Shown: piece by piece, positions 8,856 to 16,328 of the stretch
Layout of the letters: each line of letters begins with the position of its first letter
Numbering within the stretch: position 1 is the first letter of the stretch
Origin: Lachnoclostridium sp. UBA2905
GTDB taxonomy: Bacteria > Bacillota > Clostridia > Lachnospirales > Lachnospiraceae
DNA: 20,277 nt
Reading direction: 5' to 3'
NCBI GenBank assembly: GCA_002349525.1
Contig: DEDL01000025.1
Coordinates: forward strand, 78,122 to 98,398
Notes under the pieces: model-generated
What the model was told of the DNA's origin: nothing
The model's input: only the letters and a program-made list of their open reading frames with translations
Database searches by the model: none
Position numbers and translations under genes: made by a program

Positions 8856-10040
8856 TTACTCTCGCCTGCCCGTATCTGACAGACGCTGGTCTATCTTCAT
8901 TTCCACAAGAAATTTTATGCCAGCTCCTATAAAGCTATACATATGCAGGCTCATTCCCAGTGAAAAACCCCACAGCATTACAGGCCACAGGCCACCTCCA
9001 ATTTTTGTTATCCACCAAAAGCCTGCTATCTTTTTGAAATAATAGGCTGCTAAAGGATATGAGGCATATTTTTTAAGAACCTGCTTTACAACCCTGATTT
9101 TTTTGCCTTTATTCTCATAGAACATTTTTCCATCAAAGAAACAGCCAAAAAATATGGTAAATGCAACTATGTCCCTATGGTCTCCGGGCCTCTTTGCATC
9201 CTCACAGTGCAGGGCAAGGTACTCAGACACAGCCATCCAGTTTTCTATTGTATTTTCCTTGAATCTGTAGGATATGGAATCATCATTTTTTCTGTACACA
9301 TAAACAGCTTCATCCACATAGGCATAGACAGCTCCGCAAAGATAGCACATTACAGAAAATGCTTTATCCTCCGCATAGATGAAGTTTTCAAAATGAATCT
9401 CATTTTCTTTCAAAAAGGATCTGCGATACATTTTTCCCCATAAATATGACATTGTGCCAATCGAGTAAAATGCGCCGAATTTGAATTTTTCGCTTTCAGG
9501 TGGATTTTTAGAAAAATGAGCATGCTCTCTTGCCGGCAGTAATTTTTCGTTCCACAGCCTCGAATAATTGCCAGCTACAATATCTGCCCCTGTTTTTTCA
9601 AGCTCATTTACCATTATATATATTGTTTCTTCTGAATATACATAATCATCCGAATCAACAAAAACAATATAATCTCCTGACGCCTCGCAAAGTCCTGCAT
9701 TTCTGGCAGCACACAACCCCTGTTCTCCTATATGAAAGGTCCTGATATTATCATGTTCTTCCATGTATTTGTCGCATATTTTGCCACTGTTGTCGCTGCT
9801 TCCATCATCAATAAGAAGTATCTCAATATTCTTGTAGGTCTGACATAGCAACATTTCAAGACATTTGTCAATATATCGCTCAACATTGTAAACAGGAATT
9901 ATAACAGAAACCTTTTTGATGGTGTCTGTTTTATCCGGCGTAATGGCTTTATCCGGTATGGCTGCTTTATCTGGCGTAATGGCCTTATCCGACATGTCTG
10001 TTTTATCCGGCAGGTCTGCCTTGCTTATATTATTTGTCAT
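8856..10040 (-). CDS. Family 2 glycosyltransferase with repetitive N-terminal tail
   Basis: A 394-residue GT-A fold enzyme. Residues 43-52 (KVSVIIPVYN) open the nucleotide-binding domain, DDGSSD is at 78-83, GLCAARNAG at 108-116, and the metal-binding DSDD at 129-132. The C-terminal third has weak hydrophobic stretches (around residues 340-375), consistent with membrane association. It should transfer a sugar from a nucleotide-sugar donor to a cell-surface glycan; donor and acceptor cannot be told. Residues 12-41 form five six-residue repeats (DKTDMS, DKAITP, DKAAIP, DKAITP, DKTDTI) ahead of the catalytic domain, an extension not usual in GT2 enzymes. Start ATG 10040 has AGGGAA just upstream. 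It ends about 30 bp before the pel promoter and may serve a related glycan. Confidence 0.85.
   Translation of the reverse strand: MTNNISKADLPDKTDMSDKAITPDKAAIPDKAITPDKTDTIKKVSVIIPVYNVERYIDKCLEMLLCQTYKNIEILLIDDGSSDNSGKICDKYMEEHDNIRTFHIGEQGLCAARNAGLCEASGDYIVFVDSDDYVYSEETIYIMVNELEKTGADIVAGNYSRLWNEKLLPAREHAHFSKNPPESEKFKFGAFYSIGTMSYLWGKMYRRSFLKENEIHFENFIYAEDKAFSVMCYLCGAVYAYVDEAVYVYRKNDDSISYRFKENTIENWMAVSEYLALHCEDAKRPGDHRDIVAFTIFFGCFFDGKMFYENKGKKIRVVKQVLKKYASYPLAAYYFKKIAGFWWITKIGGGLWPVMLWGFSLGMSLHMYSFIGAGIKFLVEMKIDQRLSDTGRRE
9918..10007 (-). repeat. Five tandem 18-bp coding repeats in the GT2 gene
   Basis: On the minus strand the unit begins GGATAAA and recurs five times at an exact 18-base spacing, giving the six-residue protein units starting DK. 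The unit types run in the order A-B-C-B-A, with units 2 and 4 both encoding DKAITP. Exact in-frame periodicity suggests growth by slippage, so copy number may differ between strains without breaking the frame. Confidence 0.85.
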
Positions 10041-10183
10041 AGTTCCCTATTATTCCTTTCCATTATGTAGTTACTCATTGCATCCCTGTAACTGTAATCC
10101 TTGTATCTTCAAATATTTTTTCTAATTATTTCTTCTAATTGTTTCATTTATATATTTCTTCTGAATATTACTTTATAACAAAA

Positions 10184-10219
10184 TGAGACATTCTGCCACT
10201 ACTTTGGCAAAATGTCTCA
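10184..10219 (-). terminator. Intrinsic terminator after the alcohol dehydrogenase gene
   Basis: A 15-bp inverted repeat (TGAGACATTCTGCCA at 10184-10198 and its near-perfect partner at 10205-10219, one G-U-type mismatch) with a six-base loop. On the minus strand it is followed by TTTTGTTAT. It lies 24 bp past the dehydrogenase stop, in the right orientation. Confidence 0.8.
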
Positions 10220-10242
10220 AAAGTATATACGATTATATCTTT

Positions 10243-11400
10243 TTAAAATGCAGCCTTAAATATTTCAATAATATCCTTTTCGCTTAGAGCTGCAAATGAT
10301 CCCTTAGAGCCTTCGCATGCCTTTTTAGCCATAATCTCAAAGTTTTTATCATCTGTGATTCCAACTGCTCTGAGATTAGCAGGTATTCCCATTGTTTCGA
10401 AGAAGAACTTCTTAAGGGCATCTATTCCTTTGTGAGCAAGCTCATAATCATCATTACCTTCGAAGCCCCATACATTTCTGGCAAAATCAGCAAATTTAGG
10501 TGCTGTGTCATCATTCAGTATATGCTCCATCCATGCAGGTGTAAGTATTGCAAGTCCCTCACCATGTGTAATATCATAAAATGCACTAAGCTCATGCTCC
10601 ATTGGATGGATGCACCATGCAGGTGAGCATCCGTCTCCAACAATACCATTAATAGCATTGGTTCCTGCCCACATAAGGTTTGCACGTGCTTCATAATTAT
10701 CTGGCTCATTGAGGGCAACCGGTCCGTTCTTAATCATTGTTCTAAGAAGTCCCTCTGCCATAAATTTCTGGCAATCCGCCTCTTCCATTGAGAAATAATT
10801 CTCCATTGTATGACTCATCATATCTGCTGTTCCTGCTGCAGTCTGTTTTTTTGATACAGAATATGTGTATTCAGGATCAAGAACTGACATTGTAGGAATC
10901 ATATATTTTGAACCTGTTCCCCACTTTTCATTCTTAGTAAGGTCTGATATTACGGCAAATGGATCCATCTCTGTTCCTGTTGCTGAAAGTGTTAACACAT
11001 CAAATATAGGAAGTGCATCATTTACCTTGGAACCGTCCAATACAAGATCCCATGCATCATTATCATATTTTGCTCCGGCAGCAATAACCTTGGCACAGTC
11101 AATTGTACTTCCACCACCAATTGCAAGCACCATATCAATTTTCTCTTCCTTACATATGCGGACACCTTCTCTTACTGTCTGAATTCTTGGGTTTGGCTCA
11201 ACTCCGCTAAGTTCAAGAATCTCAAGTCCGGCATCCTTCAATATTTTAATGGCATTATCATATATGCCATTCTTCTTTATTGAGCCACCGCCGTATACAA
11301 GAAGAACCTTTTTTCCGTAATCCTTAAGCTCCTCAAGATGTGTAATAGTTCCTTTTCCAAAATGAATAATTGTTGGAATATGAAATGAAAAATTATACAT
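10243..11400 (-). CDS. Iron-containing alcohol dehydrogenase (butanol dehydrogenase type)
   Basis: A full-length 385-residue group III alcohol dehydrogenase of the BdhA/YqhD branch, reducing aldehydes to alcohols with NAD(P)H in the cytoplasm. The NAD(P)-binding region contains GGGSTIDCAK at 95-104. The four metal ligands by comparison with YqhD are D193, H197, H265 and H279 (in GTADMMSH, CIHPMEH and ITHGEG), all present. The start has GGGAGG seven bases upstream. It has its own promoter and terminator, so it is a single-gene unit and not linked to polysaccharide synthesis. In fermentative Clostridia such enzymes dispose of reducing power by making ethanol or butanol; the physiological substrate here is not known. 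Confidence 0.93.
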   Translation of the reverse strand: MYNFSFHIPTIIHFGKGTITHLEELKDYGKKVLLVYGGGSIKKNGIYDNAIKILKDAGLEILELSGVEPNPRIQTVREGVRICKEEKIDMVLAIGGGSTIDCAKVIAAGAKYDNDAWDLVLDGSKVNDALPIFDVLTLSATGTEMDPFAVISDLTKNEKWGTGSKYMIPTMSVLDPEYTYSVSKKQTAAGTADMMSHTMENYFSMEEADCQKFMAEGLLRTMIKNGPVALNEPDNYEARANLMWAGTNAINGIVGDGCSPAWCIHPMEHELSAFYDITHGEGLAILTPAWMEHILNDDTAPKFADFARNVWGFEGNDDYELAHKGIDALKKFFFETMGIPANLRAVGITDDKNFEIMAKKACEGSKGSFAALSEKDIIEIFKAAF

Positions 11401-11438
11401 TATTATGCCTCCCTGGAATTGTAATTTTTATTATTTGG

Positions 11439-11467
11439 ATTATATTACATTTTATTTTTATTTTCAA
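11439..11467 (-). promoter_or_regulatory. Promoter of the alcohol dehydrogenase gene
   Basis: On the minus strand: TTGAAA, 17-base spacer, TATAAT, then GGGAGG and the ATG at 11400. The -35 box and spacer fall on the last codons of the MATE relic, so part of this promoter is made of former coding sequence. Confidence 0.7.
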
Positions 11468-11661
11468 TATTTTTTATAATTTTTAATATTATAATTGCTG
11501 CCATAACTGCAGTTCCAATGTCTGCCACCATCTGTGATATAAGCACGCCAAAATGCACTGACACGTTTTGCTTCCTCGTCTCTTTTTTCTCCAAATAGTC
11601 TTGATATAAGCGAGCTGCCACCGATACCAAATATATCACCAAAGGCAATCATCATAACCAA
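11445..11661 (-). pseudogene. Relic of a MATE-family efflux transporter gene
   Basis: Two pieces of one gene in two frames. From about 11661 to 11570 the minus strand encodes MVMMIAFGDIFGIGGSSLIS then RLFGEKRDEEAKRVSAF, the well-conserved first-half motif of MATE drug/Na+ antiporters. From about 11563 to 11445 another frame encodes ISQMVADIGTAVMAA and ends IENKNKM, which looks like the last helix and C-terminus of such a protein. Some 350-400 residues that should lie between are missing, and the start before residue M is also lost. This is an internal deletion plus frameshift; no functional transporter can be made. Confidence 0.75.
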
Positions 11662-11773
11662 AAATTACTGTCTTTGCTTATAAACACAGTAATATCAAAG
11701 CATTTAACAATATACACAGTGTAGAGTAAGTAAAAAACATTTTAGAAATAACGATCCATAATTATACAATAAT

Positions 11774-11821
11774 GATATCAATTGGATATCTATAATCAGC
11801 AAAAGATATCAGTGTGATATC
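11774..11821. repeat. Paired GATATC palindromes, two copies of GATATC-N5-GATATC
   Basis: GATATC occurs at 11774, 11785, 11805 and 11816. Each pair has an 11-bp repeat distance (about one helical turn) and the pairs are 31 bp apart. It lies in the gene-poor stretch 11662-12092, for which I otherwise see only the transposase relic. Function unknown; it could be an operator array or chance in AT-rich DNA. Confidence 0.5.
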
Positions 11822-11870
11822 ACATATTAGATATATTTCATTTAGAACACATTTTCGAAATACGAGTTAA

Positions 11871-12047
11871 ATGTGTAAGATACGCGTAAATGTCGAAAAA
11901 TCAATCAACCACTTCAAAGACAGTTTCTGTGTTGCCAAACGAAAAACAACAAATGAAAAAACACTTCATGCCGATTTACTTCTCTCTGGTATAACACAGT
12001 TACTAACTGTAATCGTTGCTGATAAAATGAATCAGAAGCCTATCTGA
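11871..12047 (+). pseudogene. C-terminal relic of a DDE transposase
   Basis: A 58-codon open frame from ATG 11871 encoding VNVEKSINHFKDSF, RKTTNEKTLHADLLLSGITQ and LLTVIVADKMN. The E-x-SINHFK and NEKTLHADLLL-x-GITQ patterns match what I recall of the C-terminal end of IS1182/IS5-like DDE transposases common in Lachnospiraceae. The E at the start could be the last residue of the DDE triad. A stop precedes the ATG and there is no ribosome site, so it is a remnant, not a gene. The assignment is from memory of the family and needs a protein search. Confidence 0.5.
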
Positions 12048-12092
12048 CACATTATGGGTTATCTATTTCTCGACAATCCCTTGTTTTTATTA

Positions 12093-13133
12093 TTATATTT
12101 TACTAAATAATCTACGAATCAATGAACACACCAATATAGTTGTTCCTATTCCTATTGTAAATGCAAAAGACTGAATAACATCAATAACAGACACATTAAC
12201 TGCATCCATATTATTTCCCAGACACAATATAATTATCAATCCAAATATAAAACCACCAAACGATATAATATAATATCTCTTAGCAATTTCATTTACCTTT
12301 TCTAAAAACCTAAAACCACACAAATCCCACGATTTAAATAATGTCTCTCTGTTTCGAAGCCATATAAATGTAACAAGCACTGTACTTACAACAAAACTTA
12401 TAAGCATCATTATATATACCGTATCCATTATGACTTCTTCTGAAAATAGAAAACTAACAAACGTTGTTGCTCCTGAATAAGAATTTTGTGACATAAATAA
12501 CTGCCCCATACCCTGAAAACTCTCATTTATATATTGTCCAACATCCGCTAAATCTTCTTTATCTTTTACATCATATGTATAATCTGTATTTATTCCTGTA
12601 AAATTTAATGCATTCTTAAAATCCATAACAATCATATGGTTAATTCTGCTGTCTTTTTGCGTTCCCATTATTCCTATCACTTCACACTGTGTTTCGTGAT
12701 AGTCATAATACTTTTTACCATCTCTGCTAATAATATTAGATTCATATTCTTTTCCAAGAACTACAGTTGGTTTGCTACTACCTGAAGATGTCTCGTCAAA
12801 ATATTTTCCTGATATCATAGGCGGAATTACCACCTCTCCTGAAACATATATTCCACGAACAGAAATCTCTGGATCAGGCAAATCAACATACAATGCAAAA
12901 TCATCATGTTTTTCTGTAAGTCCTGTCAAAATCCTATCCCAACAAGACTCATCCTCACACTCACTTATCTCAAACCATTTTTCATGTCCTGTAAATAATC
13001 CTTTTCTAATAATATTATTTATTTTTTCCTGTCTTGATAATGAGATAACCATAATAAGACACAATGATATTGCTGCAAAACTAATAAAAACCAATGCATT
13101 ACCTTTTGGAATTCTTTTTCCTGCTATTTTCAT
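12093..13133 (-). CDS. FtsX/MacB-type ABC transporter permease
   Basis: 346 residues from ATG 13133, chosen because TGAGG lies six bases upstream; an ATG at 13145 overlapping the ATPase stop (TGATG) is the alternative. Layout: one N-terminal membrane helix (about residues 12-32), a long extracytoplasmic domain, then three C-terminal helices (about 235-260, 285-310, 318-340). This is the type VII (MacB/FtsX/LolCE) permease plan, in which ATP hydrolysis drives movement of the outer domain. With the second permease upstream it probably forms a heterodimer on the shared ATPase. In bacteriocin loci such exporters give self-immunity or release the peptide. It is the last gene of its operon; no clear terminator follows. 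Confidence 0.8.
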   Translation of the reverse strand: MKIAGKRIPKGNALVFISFAAISLCLIMVISLSRQEKINNIIRKGLFTGHEKWFEISECEDESCWDRILTGLTEKHDDFALYVDLPDPEISVRGIYVSGEVVIPPMISGKYFDETSSGSSKPTVVLGKEYESNIISRDGKKYYDYHETQCEVIGIMGTQKDSRINHMIVMDFKNALNFTGINTDYTYDVKDKEDLADVGQYINESFQGMGQLFMSQNSYSGATTFVSFLFSEEVIMDTVYIMMLISFVVSTVLVTFIWLRNRETLFKSWDLCGFRFLEKVNEIAKRYYIISFGGFIFGLIIILCLGNNMDAVNVSVIDVIQSFAFTIGIGTTILVCSLIRRLFSKI

Positions 13134-13144
13134 ATAAAACCTCA

Positions 13145-13813
13145 TCAAACTTCGTTATCAACTACGCCATCTTTAATATGAATTATCCTATCACATATAC
13201 TTGCAACTTTTTCATCATGAGTTACAATAATTACCGTTTTTCCGGAATCATTAAGTTTCTTAAAGATACGCTGTACTTCCTCTCCCGTTGCAGCATCCAA
13301 TGCTCCCGTCGGTTCATCCGCAAGAATAAGCTTAGGCTGTTTAACTATAGCCCTTGCTATTGCAACTCTCTGCTTCTGTCCACCGGAAAGTTCATTTGGA
13401 TATGCCTTAACTTTATCCGAAATTCCAAGTTCCTCCAAAACTTCCATGACCAGTTTTTTTACCTTTCTTCCTGAATATCCTTTATACTTCAAAGGGAGTG
13501 CAACATTATTGTATACATTCAAATCTTCTGCAAGCGCAAAATATTGTACTACAACACCAATATCATTGCGCCTCAACTCAACAAGCTTCTTATGATTTTT
13601 ATAATCAATTGATTTTCCATCATATATGTACTCACCTGAATCAAATGACATCATTCCGCCTATTATATTTAGAAGTGTTGATTTGCCCGAACCACTCTTT
13701 CCCATTATAGAAACCATTTCCCCGTCTGCTATAGAAAGATTCACACCTCTTAACGCTTCTACTCGTCCATTATTCTTTCCAAAGCTCTTATAAACATTTT
13801 TCATCTCTATCAT
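13145..13813 (-). CDS. ABC transporter ATP-binding protein, LolD/MacB family
   Basis: 222 residues from ATG 13813 with AAGGA eleven bases upstream; the longer reading from 13825 puts its ATG against that site. Walker A GKSGSGKST (38-46), Q-loop Q90, signature LSGGQ (142-146), Walker B LILADEP (163-169), and switch histidine H199 are all present, so it should be active. The length and the ADEPTGALD segment are typical of the ATPase that serves FtsX-type permeases. It lies between the lipoprotein gene and the second permease. No membrane-spanning part is fused to it. Confidence 0.92.
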   Translation of the reverse strand: MIEMKNVYKSFGKNNGRVEALRGVNLSIADGEMVSIMGKSGSGKSTLLNIIGGMMSFDSGEYIYDGKSIDYKNHKKLVELRRNDIGVVVQYFALAEDLNVYNNVALPLKYKGYSGRKVKKLVMEVLEELGISDKVKAYPNELSGGQKQRVAIARAIVKQPKLILADEPTGALDAATGEEVQRIFKKLNDSGKTVIIVTHDEKVASICDRIIHIKDGVVDNEV

Positions 13814-13834
13814 TAAGTGCACCATCCTTGTTTA

Positions 13835-14311
13835 TCACTCAGTTATACTTCTTTCCCATGTAGGATTAAGAAATAGATACTCATCTTCTTCTGTATATTC
13901 TACACTTTCATGATTAACATATTTGTATTTTCCAATCACATTATCAGAATTACCTTCACAAAATAATGCAAAGCATATATAATCTCTATCCATTTCCCCA
14001 AGAATCTTTCCTGTCGCTTCATCATGTTCTGCATTATTAATCAATTCTTCATAATCAAGGACAGATAACATCTCTTTTTCTGTCATTTCTTCATTCACAT
14101 TATATGTCACTCTATATATTCTTTCTTCATTATCACTAAGAGACATCTCAGCATATCGCTCCGACAATACCCCATCTTCAAACATTGCAACTGCTTTATG
14201 TTTTTTTACCTTATCAGCATAACTTCCACATGCACATATCAAAACTGTCATGCAAATCATCATACATAACAATACATTTTTTTTAATAGAATTTATCTTA
14301 ATATTCTTCAT
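13835..14311 (-). CDS. Predicted lipoprotein of the peptide/ABC cassette
   Basis: A 158-residue protein. The first 28 residues are a basic stretch (KINSIKKN) followed by a hydrophobic run ending LICAC, which serves as a lipobox; lipidation would be on the second Cys, about residue 28. The mature part is acidic and has no family I recognise. In bacteriocin loci with MacB-like exporters, a surface lipoprotein often binds the peptide or protects the producer, so an immunity or receptor role is a fair inference. The start has GAGG upstream; it begins six bases after the upstream permease stop and ends 21 bp before the chosen ATPase start. Confidence 0.75.
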   Translation of the reverse strand: MKNIKINSIKKNVLLCMMICMTVLICACGSYADKVKKHKAVAMFEDGVLSERYAEMSLSDNEERIYRVTYNVNEEMTEKEMLSVLDYEELINNAEHDEATGKILGEMDRDYICFALFCEGNSDNVIGKYKYVNHESVEYTEEDEYLFLNPTWERSITE

Positions 14312-14317
14312 ATTATC

Positions 14318-15676
14318 TTATTCCTCTCTAATTAATTGTTCTGTATCAACTTTTTTTATCATATACATTGCATATAATGATACAATCATAATAACTACTG
14401 CGCCTATACCATATACTAATGCCAATATCGAAGTAATATTTCCAACCACATAACCTAATTTATACGGATCAAATATATATATTCCTGTCATTATTGACGG
14501 AAGTACTATAACTATTATCTCCATTATATACGAAGCCACAATCATTTTTAACGAACATCCGTTAACAAGATATATACCATATATTTTTTTATTTGATTGT
14601 ATTTTATCATACACCGCAGAAAAAAGACTATATAGTGTAAAACATATTAAAGCTATGGTAATCATAAGCATAATCTGTACTCTTTCTTTCGATTCATTCC
14701 TAAGCATCTTAAGACCTAATGAAACTCCATCCAATTTCAATGATGGAAGAGAGTATTCCTGCGATATTGCGTAATATTTTTGTACAATCTCCGTCAAATC
14801 ACTTCTACTATTACCTACTAAAACATTAGAACCATTAGTTAAAGTATGCATATCCCAAACCGCATATTTACTTATATCTTCATATTCTCCATCAACATCA
14901 CGAAATCTAATTCCGTATGGAAAAAGAATATAATTATCAATATTTATCTGTTCCACATTTGTATTTCCATATTCATAACAATATGAGTTTTCCTCCAGTA
15001 TTCCTATAACTTTACACGGATAAACATTCCCGACAATTGATAATCTCAATTTATCGCCCACCTCAATTATCCCCTTATATGCATTTCCTAAAACTATAGG
15101 AACCTCTTCCTTTAATGAAACAAGCAAAGTATTCTTATCCGTAATTCCTTCTCCTTCAATAGTTTTAAATCCAAATATCTTATATGCATTATAATCAACA
15201 TGAATACATTTTAAATCAATAACCGTATGTATTTCCCCATCAATAACAGCACTAAATGGTAAAGGATTATCTTCTGTAGTAAATTTTTTATAATCATCTT
15301 GATTGAATAAGTTTTCCACTTCATCCGCAACTGCATTCATACTCTGTTGTGTATCTACAAAAAACATCGGATTTTTTTCATCATATGCAATTTTCTCAAA
15401 ATAATTAATTATGTTATTACATCCTTTTATACTTGATAATTGTTCATAAAAAGACTCATCATCATTACCAACAAATCCTGCACTATACCAAGTACCATCT
15501 TCAATTCTCTGAGAATTCAACAAATCGTTTTTTTCATTTAAATCCAAATAATATGAACATAAAATAACTGACATAACTGAACCTATGGTAATCATCACCA
15601 TAAGCAAAATATCTTTTAGCAGATTTTTTCTGAAACTCCTAAAAAACTCAGACAATACAAACTCTATTTTTCCCAC
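14318..15676 (-). CDS. FtsX/MacB-type ABC transporter permease (larger subunit)
   Basis: 452 residues starting at GTG 15676, with AGAGGT about six bases upstream. One N-terminal helix (about residues 22-45) is followed by an extracytoplasmic domain of about 290 residues and three C-terminal helices (about 335-357, 376-402, 412-440). This is the FtsX-type permease plan, as in the smaller permease downstream, but the two differ clearly in sequence. It probably pairs with that subunit to make a heterodimeric transporter powered by the ATPase. It is the first transporter gene after the peptide gene, across a gap of 120 bp that holds a long inverted repeat. Confidence 0.82.
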   Translation of the reverse strand: MGKIEFVLSEFFRSFRKNLLKDILLMVMITIGSVMSVILCSYYLDLNEKNDLLNSQRIEDGTWYSAGFVGNDDESFYEQLSSIKGCNNIINYFEKIAYDEKNPMFFVDTQQSMNAVADEVENLFNQDDYKKFTTEDNPLPFSAVIDGEIHTVIDLKCIHVDYNAYKIFGFKTIEGEGITDKNTLLVSLKEEVPIVLGNAYKGIIEVGDKLRLSIVGNVYPCKVIGILEENSYCYEYGNTNVEQINIDNYILFPYGIRFRDVDGEYEDISKYAVWDMHTLTNGSNVLVGNSRSDLTEIVQKYYAISQEYSLPSLKLDGVSLGLKMLRNESKERVQIMLMITIALICFTLYSLFSAVYDKIQSNKKIYGIYLVNGCSLKMIVASYIMEIIVIVLPSIMTGIYIFDPYKLGYVVGNITSILALVYGIGAVVIMIVSLYAMYMIKKVDTEQLIREE

Positions 15677-15711
15677 TGTATTACCTCTTTTTCACAATAG
15701 CTATTGGGTCT

Positions 15712-15769
15712 TTGCGAGACTCTTAAGATATATTATCTTATAAAGTATACATCGTAAGAAGTCTCGCAA
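15712..15769. repeat. Inverted repeat between peptide gene and permease gene
   Basis: TTGCGAGAC-TCTTA at 15712-15725 pairs with TAAGA-A-GTCTCGCAA at 15755-15769, giving a 14-bp stem with one bulge and a 29-base loop. On the minus strand no T-run follows, so it is not a standard terminator. It could slow read-through or protect the 3' end of the peptide mRNA, giving more peptide than transporter. Confidence 0.6.
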
Positions 15770-15796
15770 TTCACCAATTATATATTCACAATTTAA

Positions 15797-16165
15797 TTAA
15801 GTATTATATACGAAATAATCCCATTGAACATATGATTTTTTTGTTCCTTTAAATACCCAATGCTGATCTGGGTAACCATATGCTGAATATTTTGAATAAA
15901 CACTCACATTACCTGTGCTAAAATTATCCTTATACGTATCACCACCCATAGAAGATTTCACCCCTATACTTAATCCCACTCCTTTGCTATCATATCCTGA
16001 AGCCGTAGTATAACTCCTGTAACCATATGACGAATACGTCCTACATCCATCATATGATATGTTCCCCCTTTTCAGTGCATCTGCACTTATACTTGTTGCT
16101 GTAATAGCAATTGCACTTAATGCAACTACTGCAACACATGTTTTTAATTTTTTAATCACTTTCAT
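15797..16165 (-). CDS. Secreted bacteriocin-like peptide precursor
   Basis: 122 residues from ATG 16165, chosen over the open-frame start at 16300 because AAAGGAGATATT stands directly before it and a signal peptide follows at once. Residues 1-30 have a KKLK basic start, a hydrophobic core and a cleavage site after ADA (28-30). The mature part is about 92 residues, rich in Tyr, Ser and Gly, with a single Cys (in YDGCRTY), a SMGGD turn, a VYSKY segment and an aromatic end (YVQWDYFVYNT). Location before an ABC cassette of MacB type and a lipoprotein recalls lactococcin 972-like loci, and VYSKY faintly resembles that family, but I cannot confirm membership. Bacteriocin or toxin is the leading idea; a secreted signal or structural peptide is possible. 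Confidence 0.65.
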   Translation of the reverse strand: MKVIKKLKTCVAVVALSAIAITATSISADALKRGNISYDGCRTYSSYGYRSYTTASGYDSKGVGLSIGVKSSMGGDTYKDNFSTGNVSVYSKYSAYGYPDQHWVFKGTKKSYVQWDYFVYNT

Positions 16166-16197
16166 ATAATATCTCCTTTCATTTGTAAATCCATTTA

Positions 16198-16214
16198 GGC
16201 GTTTGCGAAACGCC
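16198..16214. repeat. Perfect palindrome in the peptide gene leader
   Basis: GGCGTTT-GCG-AAACGCC, a 7-bp perfect stem with a three-base centre, 33-49 bases upstream of the peptide start codon. It could be an operator or an RNA hairpin in the leader. Confidence 0.55.
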
Positions 16215-16216
16215 AT

Positions 16217-16240
16217 AAGCCGCATAAATACGGCTTTTTT
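16217..16240 (+). terminator. Terminator-like hairpin upstream of the transposase relic
   Basis: AAGCCG, eight-base loop, CGGCTT, with a six-T run (16235-16240) on the plus strand. It would stop plus-strand transcription before it enters the transposase gene, a shield often found near IS ends; alternatively it folds in the leader of the minus-strand peptide mRNA. The stem is short. Confidence 0.4.
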
Positions 16241-16271
16241 GTTGCTAAAATTAAAAATCTCCTCACGGTTT

Positions 16272-16281
16272 GTGGTATAAT
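16272..16281 (+). promoter_or_regulatory. Extended -10 promoter of the transposase relic
   Basis: TGTGGTATAAT contains TATAAT at 16276-16281 with an upstream TG (TGG before the hexamer), an extended -10. No good -35 box is present. It lies about 48 bases before the relic's ATG. Confidence 0.45.
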
Positions 16282-16328
16282 GGAGTTGACAAGAAACCAT
16301 AAATCACGCCCCGAAAGGAGATATATCT

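Noticed and set aside
9916..10125. Plus-strand open frame with a repeated SGVMALSGM pattern
   Set aside because: The pattern is only the antisense reading of the 18-bp repeats in the glycosyltransferase gene.
12048..12090. Possible IS66 fragment (GLSISRQSL in a plus-strand frame)
   Set aside because: The similarity is nine residues long, in a frame with stops close by on both sides, and could be chance.
15797..16165. Firm assignment of the peptide to the lactococcin 972 family
   Set aside because: Only the VYSKY segment and the MacB-type neighbours fit; the mature length and motif order do not clearly match, so the name was not used.
16166..16300. Longer start for the secreted peptide gene at 16300
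   Set aside because: It would bury the signal peptide 45 residues inside the protein; the ATG at 16165 has a strong ribosome site and gives a correct signal peptide.
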